Below, in pieces: positions 1-5,872 of a stretch of DNA of 11,514 nt. Where the stretch lies: NCBI GenBank assembly GCA_035699705.1, contig DASSPI010000130.1, positions 1-11,514 of the forward strand, written 5' to 3'. The notes beneath the pieces were generated by a model. That model did not search any database. It worked only from the letters and a program-made list of their open reading frames with translations, and was not told the DNA's origin. Numbering within the stretch: the stretch's first letter is position 1; each line of letters opens with the position of its first letter. Made by a program: the position numbers and the translations under genes. Source of the stretch: CANKHA01 sp035699705. GTDB taxonomy: Bacteria > Pseudomonadota > Alphaproteobacteria > Rhizobiales > Xanthobacteraceae.

Positions 1-10
1 AATCGTGCGA

Positions 11-493
11 TCAGAACGCGCAGTTGTGGATGTAAGCGCCCTGCTCGCCGGGCTTGAGGCCGCCCAGCGCGCCCTGATGCGTGCAACGCGCCACCCGGTC
101 CTGCGAGGTCTCGATCCCGGCGCCCGCGGTCGAGCCGCGCGGCACGATGGGAACGGTCGGCACATCGGGATAGCGCGGATCACGCGCCGGCGTGATCATC
201 ACCGTGCCGGTCACGTCCGGCGCCTGCGGCGGCGTGATCGGCTGCATCGGATGAAAGCCCGGCTGATTGCTTCGAACGATGCCGGATGAGCCGATGCGCG
301 CCGGCCTGCGCGCCTGCTTTTTCTTCTTGGCGGATTTTTTCTTGATGTCCGCCGGCGCTTTCACGTCCTGGCTGTCTTGGGCGGCGGCGGGCACCGCGCC
401 GACTTCAATCCAGCCGGCATCGCGCAATTGCAGGCTCGGGCTCGCCAGGAGCCAGGCCATGGTCGTCACCGCGGTGAGCAGCATTCTGCGCAT
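11..493 (-). CDS. Small lysine-rich, probably exported protein of unknown function
   Basis: A 160-residue protein I cannot assign to a named family. Residues 4-23 form a hydrophobic stretch after two arginines, consistent with a signal peptide or N-terminal anchor; an AAAQ site near residue 38 is a possible cleavage point, though it lies far from the hydrophobic core. A lysine cluster (KKKSAKKKK, 51-59) follows, then a proline-rich middle (about 79-118). The C-terminus has two cysteines (C137 in RCTHQG, C158 in HNCAF) that could form a disulfide if the protein is exported. It lies 64 bp downstream of the pseudouridine synthase in the same orientation, with a stem-loop in the gap. No clear Shine-Dalgarno sequence precedes either ATG (493 or 484), so the start is uncertain. 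The intact reading frame, high GC and compact, ordered composition support a real gene; the function is unknown. Confidence 0.68.
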   Translation of the reverse strand: MRRMLLTAVTTMAWLLASPSLQLRDAGWIEVGAVPAAAQDSQDVKAPADIKKKSAKKKKQARRPARIGSSGIVRSNQPGFHPMQPITPPQAPDVTGTVMITPARDPRYPDVPTVPIVPRGSTAGAGIETSQDRVARCTHQGALGGLKPGEQGAYIHNCAF

Positions 494-499
494 GTTGAA

Positions 500-532
500 T
501 CAAATCAATATGGTGCGTCGAGCGACGCACCA
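500..532 (-). terminator. Perfect 10-bp stem-loop between rluC and the hypothetical gene
   Basis: The arms TGGTGCGTCG (511-520) and CGACGCACCA (523-532) are perfectly complementary around a 2-nt centre (4-6 nt if the tip opens). Reading on the minus strand, the stem is followed by TATTGATTTGATT, which is T-rich but not a pure U tract. It may be a weak intrinsic terminator after rluC, an RNA-processing or stability hairpin, or one copy of a dispersed palindrome. It ends 18 nt before the downstream ATG, so it would also form in that gene's leader. Confidence 0.45.
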
Positions 533-557
533 CCCCTAACAAGCAAAAGTGAACGCT

Positions 558-1895
558 TTACTCCTCAGCCGGGGCCTGTTCGATCGGGTCATAGCGGCTG
601 AGATCGAAGCCGAGCAGGTTCCAGGACTGGGTCATGTGCGGGGGTAACGGCGCGGTGACATCGATGGTTCCGCCCCGCGGGTGCGGTATCACGATACGCC
701 GGGCCAGCAAATGCAGCCGGTTCTGGATGCCCCCCGGCAACTCCCAATTCTCTTTGGCAAAATATTTAGGATCCCCGACGATCGGGTGGCCGATATGGTC
801 GAGATGCGCCCGCAATTGGTGGGTGCGGCCGGTCACCGGCTTGAGCGACAGCCAAGCCAGGCGCGACGCCGCGGTCTCCACCACCGCGTAATAAGTGACG
901 GCGTGGCTCGCCCCCTCGTCGCCATGCTGGGCGACGCGCATGAAGGAATCCTCCTCCATCTGCTCCTTCGCCAGAAAGGTGGAGATGCGCCCCTGCTTCG
1001 GCTTAGGCACGCCCACCACCAGCGCCCAATAAATCTTGCGCGCCGAACGGGCGCGGAAATTCTTCGCCAGCGCGGCGGCGGAAAAACGGTTTTTCGCCAC
1101 CAGGAGGCAGCCGGAGGTGTCCTTGTCGAGCCGATGCACCAGACGCGGACGCCGGCCGTCGCGGCTGCGGAAGACGCCGAGCATGCCGTCGATGTGGCGC
1201 GTCGTGCCGGAGCCGCCCTGCACGGCGAGGCCATAAGGCTTGTCGAGCACCATCACGTCATCGTCTTCGTAGAGCGTGATGGATTTCAGGAGGGCGCGCG
1301 TCTTCACGTCGTCCGGCGCATCGTCGCGCGGTTTCGGCGGCTCCTGCTTGAACGGCGGGATGCGAACGCCCTCACCTGCCTTCAGGCGATCCTTCGGCTG
1401 CACGCGCCTGCCGCTGACGCGCAATTCGCCCTTGCGGATCACGCGCTGGATGTGACTGAACGACAGCCCGGGAAACCGCGCCTCCAGAAATCGATCCACG
1501 CGCATGCCGTCCTCGTCGGCAGAGACGACGACGTTCTGCACGCCGGTGGATTGCATGACCGCTGGTGCGGGGGCCGCGCGCAGCTCTCGCTTACCCTCCC
1601 CCCGCGCAGCGGCGGGGAGGGTCGGCGCCGCCCTGGGCGCCGGGGTGGGGGGACGCTTGCTTTTCGACAAGGGCCCCCCACCCCCGACCCCTCCCCGCCG
1701 CTTCGCTTCGCTTCGCGTGGGGAGGGGAGAAGCATGCTTGCCGCGCCGCTCCTCATCACGACCGTCAAGAGAGGAGCTGCGGCTGCGCGCTACCGCACGC
1801 CCGCCGCCAGCGCGCTTGCCGCCGTTGCGCTTGCGCGGCCCCGAAATCTGTTTGCCGCCACCCGGCTGGCGCGGACCGCGCCCACGGCCCCTCAT
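558..1895 (-). CDS. rluC: RluA/RluC-family 23S rRNA pseudouridine synthase with long basic N-terminal extension
   Basis: This enzyme isomerises specific uridines in RNA to pseudouridine. An S4 RNA-binding domain (about residues 132-182) plus the RluA catalytic domain fit the RluC/RluD type acting on 23S rRNA. The signature HRLDKDTSG is at 254-262, with D257 the expected catalytic aspartate. The ORF is 445 residues. The ATG at 1895 overlaps the rarA stop as ATGA, which supports the long form. The first 113 residues are a low-complexity Arg/Gly/Lys/Pro/Ala extension. Residues 57-101 are encoded by a palindromic repeat. The next in-frame ATG (1556, residue 114) would give a 332-residue protein of ordinary family length but lacks a visible ribosome-binding site. 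The RluC assignment rests on domain layout and the position beside rarA; RluD or another paralogue is possible, and the exact target uridines cannot be read from sequence. Confidence 0.93.
   Translation of the reverse strand: MRGRGRGPRQPGGGKQISGPRKRNGGKRAGGGRAVARSRSSSLDGRDEERRGKHASPLPTRSEAKRRGGVGGGGPLSKSKRPPTPAPRAAPTLPAAARGEGKRELRAAPAPAVMQSTGVQNVVVSADEDGMRVDRFLEARFPGLSFSHIQRVIRKGELRVSGRRVQPKDRLKAGEGVRIPPFKQEPPKPRDDAPDDVKTRALLKSITLYEDDDVMVLDKPYGLAVQGGSGTTRHIDGMLGVFRSRDGRRPRLVHRLDKDTSGCLLVAKNRFSAAALAKNFRARSARKIYWALVVGVPKPKQGRISTFLAKEQMEEDSFMRVAQHGDEGASHAVTYYAVVETAASRLAWLSLKPVTGRTHQLRAHLDHIGHPIVGDPKYFAKENWELPGGIQNRLHLLARRIVIPHPRGGTIDVTAPLPPHMTQSWNLLGFDLSRYDPIEQAPAEE
1593..1727. repeat. Multi-hairpin palindromic repeat element inserted in frame within rluC
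   Basis: About 135 bp made of four successive inverted repeats. Hairpin 1 pairs ACCCTCCCC (1593-1601) with GGGGAGGGT (1614-1622). Hairpin 2 pairs CGGCGCC (1623-1629) with GGCGCCG (1636-1642). Hairpin 3 pairs GGGGTGGGGGG (1642-1652) with CCCCCCACCCC (1674-1684) around a 21-nt loop. Hairpin 4 pairs CCCCTCCCC (1688-1696) with GGGGAGGGG (1719-1727), with a CGCTT tandem repeat in its loop. From memory, modular C-rich/G-rich palindromes of this kind recur between genes in Bradyrhizobium-like genomes. Here the element encodes residues 57-101 of rluC, exactly 45 codons with no stop. No target-site duplication is evident, and the outer limits are set only by the symmetry. Confidence 0.8.
1699..1716. 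repeat. CGCTT pentanucleotide tandem repeat, 3.6 copies
   Basis: Three complete CGCTT units (1699-1713) plus CGC lie in the loop of the fourth hairpin of the palindromic element. The unit length of 5 is not a multiple of 3, so gain or loss of one unit would shift the rluC reading frame upstream of the ATG at 1556. Confidence 0.8.
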
Positions 1896-3238
1896 TGCCC
1901 GCTCCGTTCTTTGCGCAGCTTGGCCCAGTATTCCAGCCGCTTGCGGATCTCGCGCTCAAAACCGCGGTCGGGCGGATCGTAGAAATTCTGCCGCGGCAGC
2001 GCGTCGGGGAAATAATTCTGCCCGGAGAAAGCGTCCTCCTGGTCGTGGTCATAGGCATAGCCGCGGCCATAGCCCTCCGACTTCATCAGATCGGTCGGCG
2101 CGTTGAGGATGTGCTTGGGCGGCAGCAGCGAGCCCGCCGCCTTGGCGGTCTGCATCGCCTCGCCATACGCTCTGTAGGCGGCGTTCGATTTCGGCGCGGT
2201 GGCGACATAGATCACCGCCTGGGCGATGGCCAACTCGCCTTCCGGACTGCCGAGGAAGTCGTAGGCGTCCTTCGCCGCATTGGCGATCATCAGCGCCTGC
2301 GGATCGGCCAGGCCGATATCCTCCACGGCCATACGCACCACGCGGCGCGCGAGATAAAGCGGATCCTCGCCGGCGTCGACCATGCGGCAGAAATAATACA
2401 AGGCGGCGTCGGGATCGGAGCCGCGCACCGACTTATGCAGCGCCGAGATCAGGTTGTAGTGCCCGTCCTGCGATTTGTCGTAGATCGGGGCGCGCCGCTG
2501 CACGACTTCCTGCAAGGCGGCGGCGTCGAACACCTCATCGGCGCGCGCGGCGCGCCAGACCTCTTCCGCCAGCGTCAGCGCAGCGCGGCCGTCGCCGTCC
2601 GCCATGCGGATGAGCGAGGCGCGGGCTTCCTGATCGACCGGCAGTTTGCGGCCTTCGATGTCCTCGGCGCGGGCATAGAGTTTTTCGATCGCTTCAGCGT
2701 CAAGCGATTTGAACACCAGCACGCGCGCGCGCGAGAGCAGCGGCGCGTTCAGCTCGAAGGACGGATTTTCCGTGGTGGCGCCGACCAGCACGATCGTGCC
2801 ATCTTCCATCACCGGCAAAAACGAATCCTGCTGCGCGCGATTGAAGCGATGGATCTCATCGACAAAGAGCAGCGTGCCCTGCCCGGTCTCGCGCCGCGCG
2901 CGCGCCTCCTCGAACACCTTCTTCAGGTCGGCGACGCCGGTGAAGATCGCGGAAATCTGTTCGAAATGCAGATCGGTCGCCTGCGCCAGCAGGCGCGCCA
3001 CCGTGGTCTTGCCGGTGCCCGGCGGGCCCCAGAACACCAGCGAGCCGAGCGAGCGCGTCTCCAGCATGCGGGTGAGCGCCCCATCGGTTCCGAGCAGGTG
3101 ATCCTGCCCGACCACTTCCGACAGCTTGCCCGGGCGCAGCCTGTCGGCCAGCGGACGCGGCGCGTCCTGCTCCAGGCCCGCGGCGGAGAACAGCGTCGGT
3201 CCTGCGGATTTCCGGCGAACAGCCATGGAGCCTCTCAT
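1892..3238 (-). CDS. rarA: Replication-associated recombination protein A, AAA+ ATPase
   Basis: RarA (MgsA) is a cytoplasmic AAA+ ATPase of the clamp-loader/WRNIP1 type that acts at stalled replication forks and unwinds DNA ends. The 448 residues match the family (E. coli protein about 447). Visible motifs are Walker A GPPGTGKT (71-78), Walker B LLFVDEIH (123-130), sensor 1 GATTENPSF (153-161) and LLSRARV (167-173), which holds the likely arginine finger. The C-terminal helical oligomerisation region is complete. The ATG at 3238 overlaps the protease stop as ATGA. A second ATG at 3226 (MAVRRKS) has an AGAGG sequence just upstream, so the protein may start four residues later. The stop overlaps the rluC start in the same way. 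In other Rhizobiales, as I recall, crcB lies between rarA and rluC; it is absent here. Confidence 0.97.
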   Translation of the reverse strand: MRGSMAVRRKSAGPTLFSAAGLEQDAPRPLADRLRPGKLSEVVGQDHLLGTDGALTRMLETRSLGSLVFWGPPGTGKTTVARLLAQATDLHFEQISAIFTGVADLKKVFEEARARRETGQGTLLFVDEIHRFNRAQQDSFLPVMEDGTIVLVGATTENPSFELNAPLLSRARVLVFKSLDAEAIEKLYARAEDIEGRKLPVDQEARASLIRMADGDGRAALTLAEEVWRAARADEVFDAAALQEVVQRRAPIYDKSQDGHYNLISALHKSVRGSDPDAALYYFCRMVDAGEDPLYLARRVVRMAVEDIGLADPQALMIANAAKDAYDFLGSPEGELAIAQAVIYVATAPKSNAAYRAYGEAMQTAKAAGSLLPPKHILNAPTDLMKSEGYGRGYAYDHDQEDAFSGQNYFPDALPRQNFYDPPDRGFEREIRKRLEYWAKLRKERSGQ

Positions 3239-4635
3239 CCGCCCAAGGTGACGGTGCGCTGGCGGCCGTCGCGCGTCAGCGTGATGCGCCAGACCCGCGC
3301 AGGTTGACCGGAGACGCGGTCGAGGTCGCGCGTCCTGGCGATCTTTTCCCCGTTCACCGCGTTGATCAGATCGCCACGCTGGAAGCCCAGCCGCTGCGCG
3401 GGCGAGCCGACCGCCACATCGAGAATGATAACGCCCTGAAGGTCGGCATCGACGCGCAATTCTTCCGCCAGCGCGGGCGAAAGAGTGCTGACTTTGGCGC
3501 CCATGAAGGGGGACGTCGCCGTGATAACAAGCTCATCGCGCGGCGTATCGGGCGGGGTCTGCAAGGCGATCACCACCGGCACTTCCCTGCCGCCGCGCAC
3601 CACCTTGACCTGCGCCTGGCCGCCCAGCGGCTTGGTCGCGAAGCGGTAGTTGAAGGTGCTGGGATCGTCGACCGCCTGCCCGTCGATGCCGACAATCAGA
3701 TCGCCGGTTCGCAGCCCGGCCTTGGCCGCCGGGCTGTTGGCGATCACCGAGGCGACCAGCGCGCCGGCCGGACGCTTGAGCGCGAGGCTTTCGGCGATGT
3801 CCGAGGTCACCGCCTGCAGCTTGGCGCCGAGCCACGGCCGCTTCACGCTGCTGCCGCCGCCGATCGCGGAGGCGACCACCACCCGCACCATGTTCACCGG
3901 AATCGCGAAGCCGATGCCCTGCGCGCCGCCGGAGCGGGAGAAGATCGCGGTATTGACGCCGACCAGCCGGCCGTTGAGATCGACCAGCGCGCCGCCGGAA
4001 TTACCCGGATTGATCGCGGCGTCGGTCTGGATGAAGAACTGATAATCGGTGATGCCTACCTGCGTGCGCGCCACCGCCGAGACGATGCCGTGGGTCACGG
4101 TCTGGCCGACGGCGAAAGGATTGCCGATCGCCAGCACCAGGTCGCCGACCTGCAGGCCGTCGGAATCTCCCAGCTCGATCACCGGAAAGCGCTCGCGCGA
4201 ATCCTTGATGCGCAGCACGGCGAGATCGGTGCGCGAGTCCTTCAGCACGATCTCCGCCTCGAATTCACGCTTGTCGGCGAGCGCCACCTTCACCTCGTCG
4301 GCGCCCTCGATCACATGGTTGTTGGTCACCACCAGGCCGCCGGGATCGACGATGACGCCGGAGCCGAGCGAGCTTTGCCGGCGCTCGCGCGGCAGCCCGC
4401 CCTCGCCGCCGAAGAAGCGGCGGAAGAAGGGATCGTCGAAAAACGGGTTGCGGTTCTCGACCAGCTTGGCGGCGTAGACATTGACCACGGCCGGGGCCGC
4501 CTTCTGCACCACCGGGGCATAGGACAGCTTCACCTCGGCCGGCGAGGCCGGCACGCGCCGCTCCTGCGCGGCGGCGGGAGAGGCCGCCAGCCAGCATGCC
4601 GGCAGCAGCAGGACGAGACATCGAACCAGGCGCAT
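3235..4635 (-). CDS. degP: Periplasmic Do/DegP-DegQ family serine protease with two PDZ domains
   Basis: An HtrA/Deg ATP-independent serine protease for envelope protein quality control. From the ATG at 4635 it has 466 residues. It starts with a signal peptide (residues 1-23, hydrophobic core LVLLLPACWLAA, likely cleavage after SPAAA). The trypsin-like domain carries the triad H107 (TNNHVIEG), D137 (SRTDLAVL) and S213 (NPGNSGGA). PDZ1 covers roughly 265-355 and PDZ2 370-462. The FFDDPFFRRFF stretch (66-75 area) is the LA-loop region seen in Deg proteases. This start was chosen because AGGGGA lies 7 nt upstream (4643-4648) and gives a clean signal peptide. An in-frame ATG at 4713 overlaps the ankyrin stop as ATGA and would add 26 residues; the frame opens further to 4902 but overlaps the ankyrin gene. 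The symbol is family-level: DegP, DegQ and MucD cannot be separated here. The stop overlaps rarA by 4 nt. Confidence 0.95.
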   Translation of the reverse strand: MRLVRCLVLLLPACWLAASPAAAQERRVPASPAEVKLSYAPVVQKAAPAVVNVYAAKLVENRNPFFDDPFFRRFFGGEGGLPRERRQSSLGSGVIVDPGGLVVTNNHVIEGADEVKVALADKREFEAEIVLKDSRTDLAVLRIKDSRERFPVIELGDSDGLQVGDLVLAIGNPFAVGQTVTHGIVSAVARTQVGITDYQFFIQTDAAINPGNSGGALVDLNGRLVGVNTAIFSRSGGAQGIGFAIPVNMVRVVVASAIGGGSSVKRPWLGAKLQAVTSDIAESLALKRPAGALVASVIANSPAAKAGLRTGDLIVGIDGQAVDDPSTFNYRFATKPLGGQAQVKVVRGGREVPVVIALQTPPDTPRDELVITATSPFMGAKVSTLSPALAEELRVDADLQGVIILDVAVGSPAQRLGFQRGDLINAVNGEKIARTRDLDRVSGQPARVWRITLTRDGRQRTVTLGG

Positions 4636-4642
4636 ACGGGAA

Positions 4643-4648
4643 TCCCCT
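4643..4648 (-). promoter_or_regulatory. Ribosome-binding site for the Deg protease
   Basis: AGGGGA on the minus strand, 7 nt before the ATG at 4635. It supports the signal-peptide start over the upstream in-frame ATGs at 4713 and 4902. Confidence 0.7.
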
Positions 4649-4709
4649 GTCGCCGCAAAGATATAGGCCGCCGACGGCGGCAATGAAAGACGCGCCTCCC
4701 CCTCGCGGA

Positions 4710-5405
4710 TCATCGCCCGCCGGCGGTTTCCAGGATGCGTCCGATGGCCGCAAAACCGCGGCGGCGGGCATGCGCCAGCGGCGTCACTCCGTCGCGGTCG
4801 GCAAGATTCACATTGGCGCCGGCGGCTGTCAGCAACCGCACGATCTCGGCATGCGCGGGCCCGCCGTCGCCCAGAATCACCGCCTCCAGCAGCGCCGTCC
4901 AACCGAGCCTGTTGACGTGATCCTTGTCGATCGCGGTGGCGAGCAGGATTTTCACCGTCTCCACATGGCCGTGATGCGCGGCCGGGATCAGCGCGGTGCC
5001 GCCGTAACGGTTGGTGCTCTTGAGATCGGCCCCGGCGGCGAGCGTCATTTTCAGGATCTCGTTGCGGCCTTCCGCGCCGGCATAAAGGAACGGGCTGTCC
5101 CCGATGGCGTCTTTGGCGTTGACATCGGCGCCGGCGGCAATGAGAAGCCGCGCCGTCTCGATCCGGTTGGCATGGGTGGCCGCGAGCAGCGCGGTGCGGC
5201 CCCGCGCGTCACGCGCGCCGATGCCGGCGCCTTCGCGCAGCAGTCTTTGCACCGCGGCGCTGTCGCCGCCTTCGGCGGCGGCGATCAGCGCCTGGTCCTG
5301 CGCAGGAGCGGCCTGCGGCCGGAGCGGAAGCAGGCCGAAGACGAAAACAAAAAAGGCGACGCCGAGCGCCGCCTTTTGAAACTGTCGGCCTGCGGCCCGC
5401 ATCAC
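4710..5405 (-). CDS. Secreted ankyrin-repeat protein
   Basis: A 231-residue protein (230 from the second start) with an N-terminal signal peptide followed by about six ankyrin repeats (approximately 36-67, 69-100, 102-133, 135-166, 168-202, 205-231). Recognisable repeat cores include GRTALLAATHANRIETARLL, the GADVNAKD turn and DGVTPLAHARRRG. The hydrophobic core ALGVAFFVFVFGLLPL (about 13-28) and QAAPAQ predict export to the periplasm; lipidation is not expected because no lipobox cysteine is present. Ankyrin repeats bind proteins and are not themselves enzymatic. The GTG at 5405 overlaps the rplQ stop as GTGA, and an ATG follows immediately at 5402. The stop lies next to an ATG that could extend the protease gene. 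A strong terminator structure lies inside the signal-peptide codons. Co-localisation with a periplasmic protease suggests a shared envelope role, but this is inference. Confidence 0.9.
   Translation of the reverse strand: MMRAAGRQFQKAALGVAFFVFVFGLLPLRPQAAPAQDQALIAAAEGGDSAAVQRLLREGAGIGARDARGRTALLAATHANRIETARLLIAAGADVNAKDAIGDSPFLYAGAEGRNEILKMTLAAGADLKSTNRYGGTALIPAAHHGHVETVKILLATAIDKDHVNRLGWTALLEAVILGDGGPAHAEIVRLLTAAGANVNLADRDGVTPLAHARRRGFAAIGRILETAGGR
5344..5377 (-). terminator. Intrinsic terminator inside the ankyrin signal-peptide coding region, downstream of rplQ
   Basis: Read on the minus strand, AAAAGGCGGCGC (5377-5366) pairs with GCGTCGCCTTTT (5362-5351) around a TCG triloop. This gives a 12-bp stem with one G-U wobble. 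It is followed immediately by TTGTTTTC, so the run is TTTTTTGTTTTC. A GC-rich inner stem with a flanking A-tract and U-tract is the classic rho-independent form. It begins 25 nt after the rplQ stop and lies wholly within ankyrin codons, including TTT phenylalanine codons that are unusual in this GC-rich sequence. Confidence 0.8.
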
Positions 5406-5830
5406 GCGGCGGCGGTGGCCTCTTCGCCCGCCTTTTCCTGTACCGGGCCGGAATCCAGACCCTTGGCATCGACGTCGCGATCGACGAACTCGATCACGGC
5501 GCGGGCGGCGTTATCGCCGTAGCGGAAGCCGGCCTTCAGCACGCGGGTATAGCCGCCGTTGCGATCCTTGTAGCGCGGACCGATCACCTCGAAGAGCTTC
5601 TTGACCATCGCGACGTCGCGGATTTCCGCAACCGCCTGGCGGCGGGCATGCAGACCGCCGCGCTTGCCCAGCGTCACCAGCTTCTCGACGATCGGACGCA
5701 AATCCTTGGCCTTCGGCAGCGTGGTGACGATCTGCTCGTGCTTGATCAGCGCGGCCACCATGTTGCCGAACATGGCGCGGCGGTGCTCCGCCGTGCGGTT
5801 GAACTTGCGGTGAACTTTTCCGTGACGCAC
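5402..5830 (-). CDS. rplQ: 50S ribosomal protein L17
   Basis: L17 is a 23S rRNA-binding protein of the large subunit near the exit tunnel. The 142-residue sequence begins with the family signature MRHGKVHRKFNRTAEHRRAM and contains the conserved VEKLVTLGKRG and YTRVLKAGFRYGDNA blocks. E. coli L17 is about 127 residues; the extra length is an acidic/alanine-rich tail after about residue 120. The start is GTG at 5830 with AGGGAG at 5837-5842, 6 nt upstream. It is the last gene of the alpha operon, 42 bp after rpoA, and that gap holds a long near-perfect palindrome next to the ribosome-binding site. The TGA stop overlaps the GTG start of the ankyrin gene. Confidence 0.98.
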   Translation of the reverse strand: MRHGKVHRKFNRTAEHRRAMFGNMVAALIKHEQIVTTLPKAKDLRPIVEKLVTLGKRGGLHARRQAVAEIRDVAMVKKLFEVIGPRYKDRNGGYTRVLKAGFRYGDNAARAVIEFVDRDVDAKGLDSGPVQEKAGEEATAAA

Positions 5831-5843
5831 GGCGATCTCCCTG

Positions 5844-5868
5844 GTCTCTTTCGGGTCCCGAAAGGGAC
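5844..5868 (-). other. Imperfect 25-nt palindrome in the rpoA-rplQ gap
   Basis: On the minus strand, GTCCCTTTCGGG (5868-5857) pairs with CCCGAAAGAGAC (5855-5844) around a single central A, with one mismatch in 12 pairs. In RNA the tip would open to a small loop. It ends one nucleotide before the L17 ribosome-binding site (5837-5842). No U tract follows, so an intrinsic terminator is unlikely; an RNA-processing or translational-control hairpin fits better. Confidence 0.7.
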
Positions 5869-5872
5869 AATC

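Noticed and set aside
681..1982. 433-codon open frame on the plus strand opposite rluC
   Set aside because: It runs antisense to a gene with clear S4 and HRLD motifs. Its translation has no recognisable domain and is typical of stop-poor antisense frames in GC-rich DNA.
1565..3307. 580-codon plus-strand open frame opposite rarA
   Set aside because: It is antisense to a complete rarA with all AAA+ motifs. Its product is rich in Arg/His/Gln/Gly, as expected of a reverse-complement frame.
3304..4686. 460-codon plus-strand open frame opposite the Deg protease
   Set aside because: It is a shadow of a well-supported gene, with no domain and His/Arg/Asp-biased composition.
4636..4902. N-terminal extension of the Deg protease up to 4902
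   Set aside because: It overlaps the ankyrin gene by nearly 200 bp, is Arg/Gly/Cys-rich, and would bury the signal peptide. A good ribosome-binding site supports 4635.
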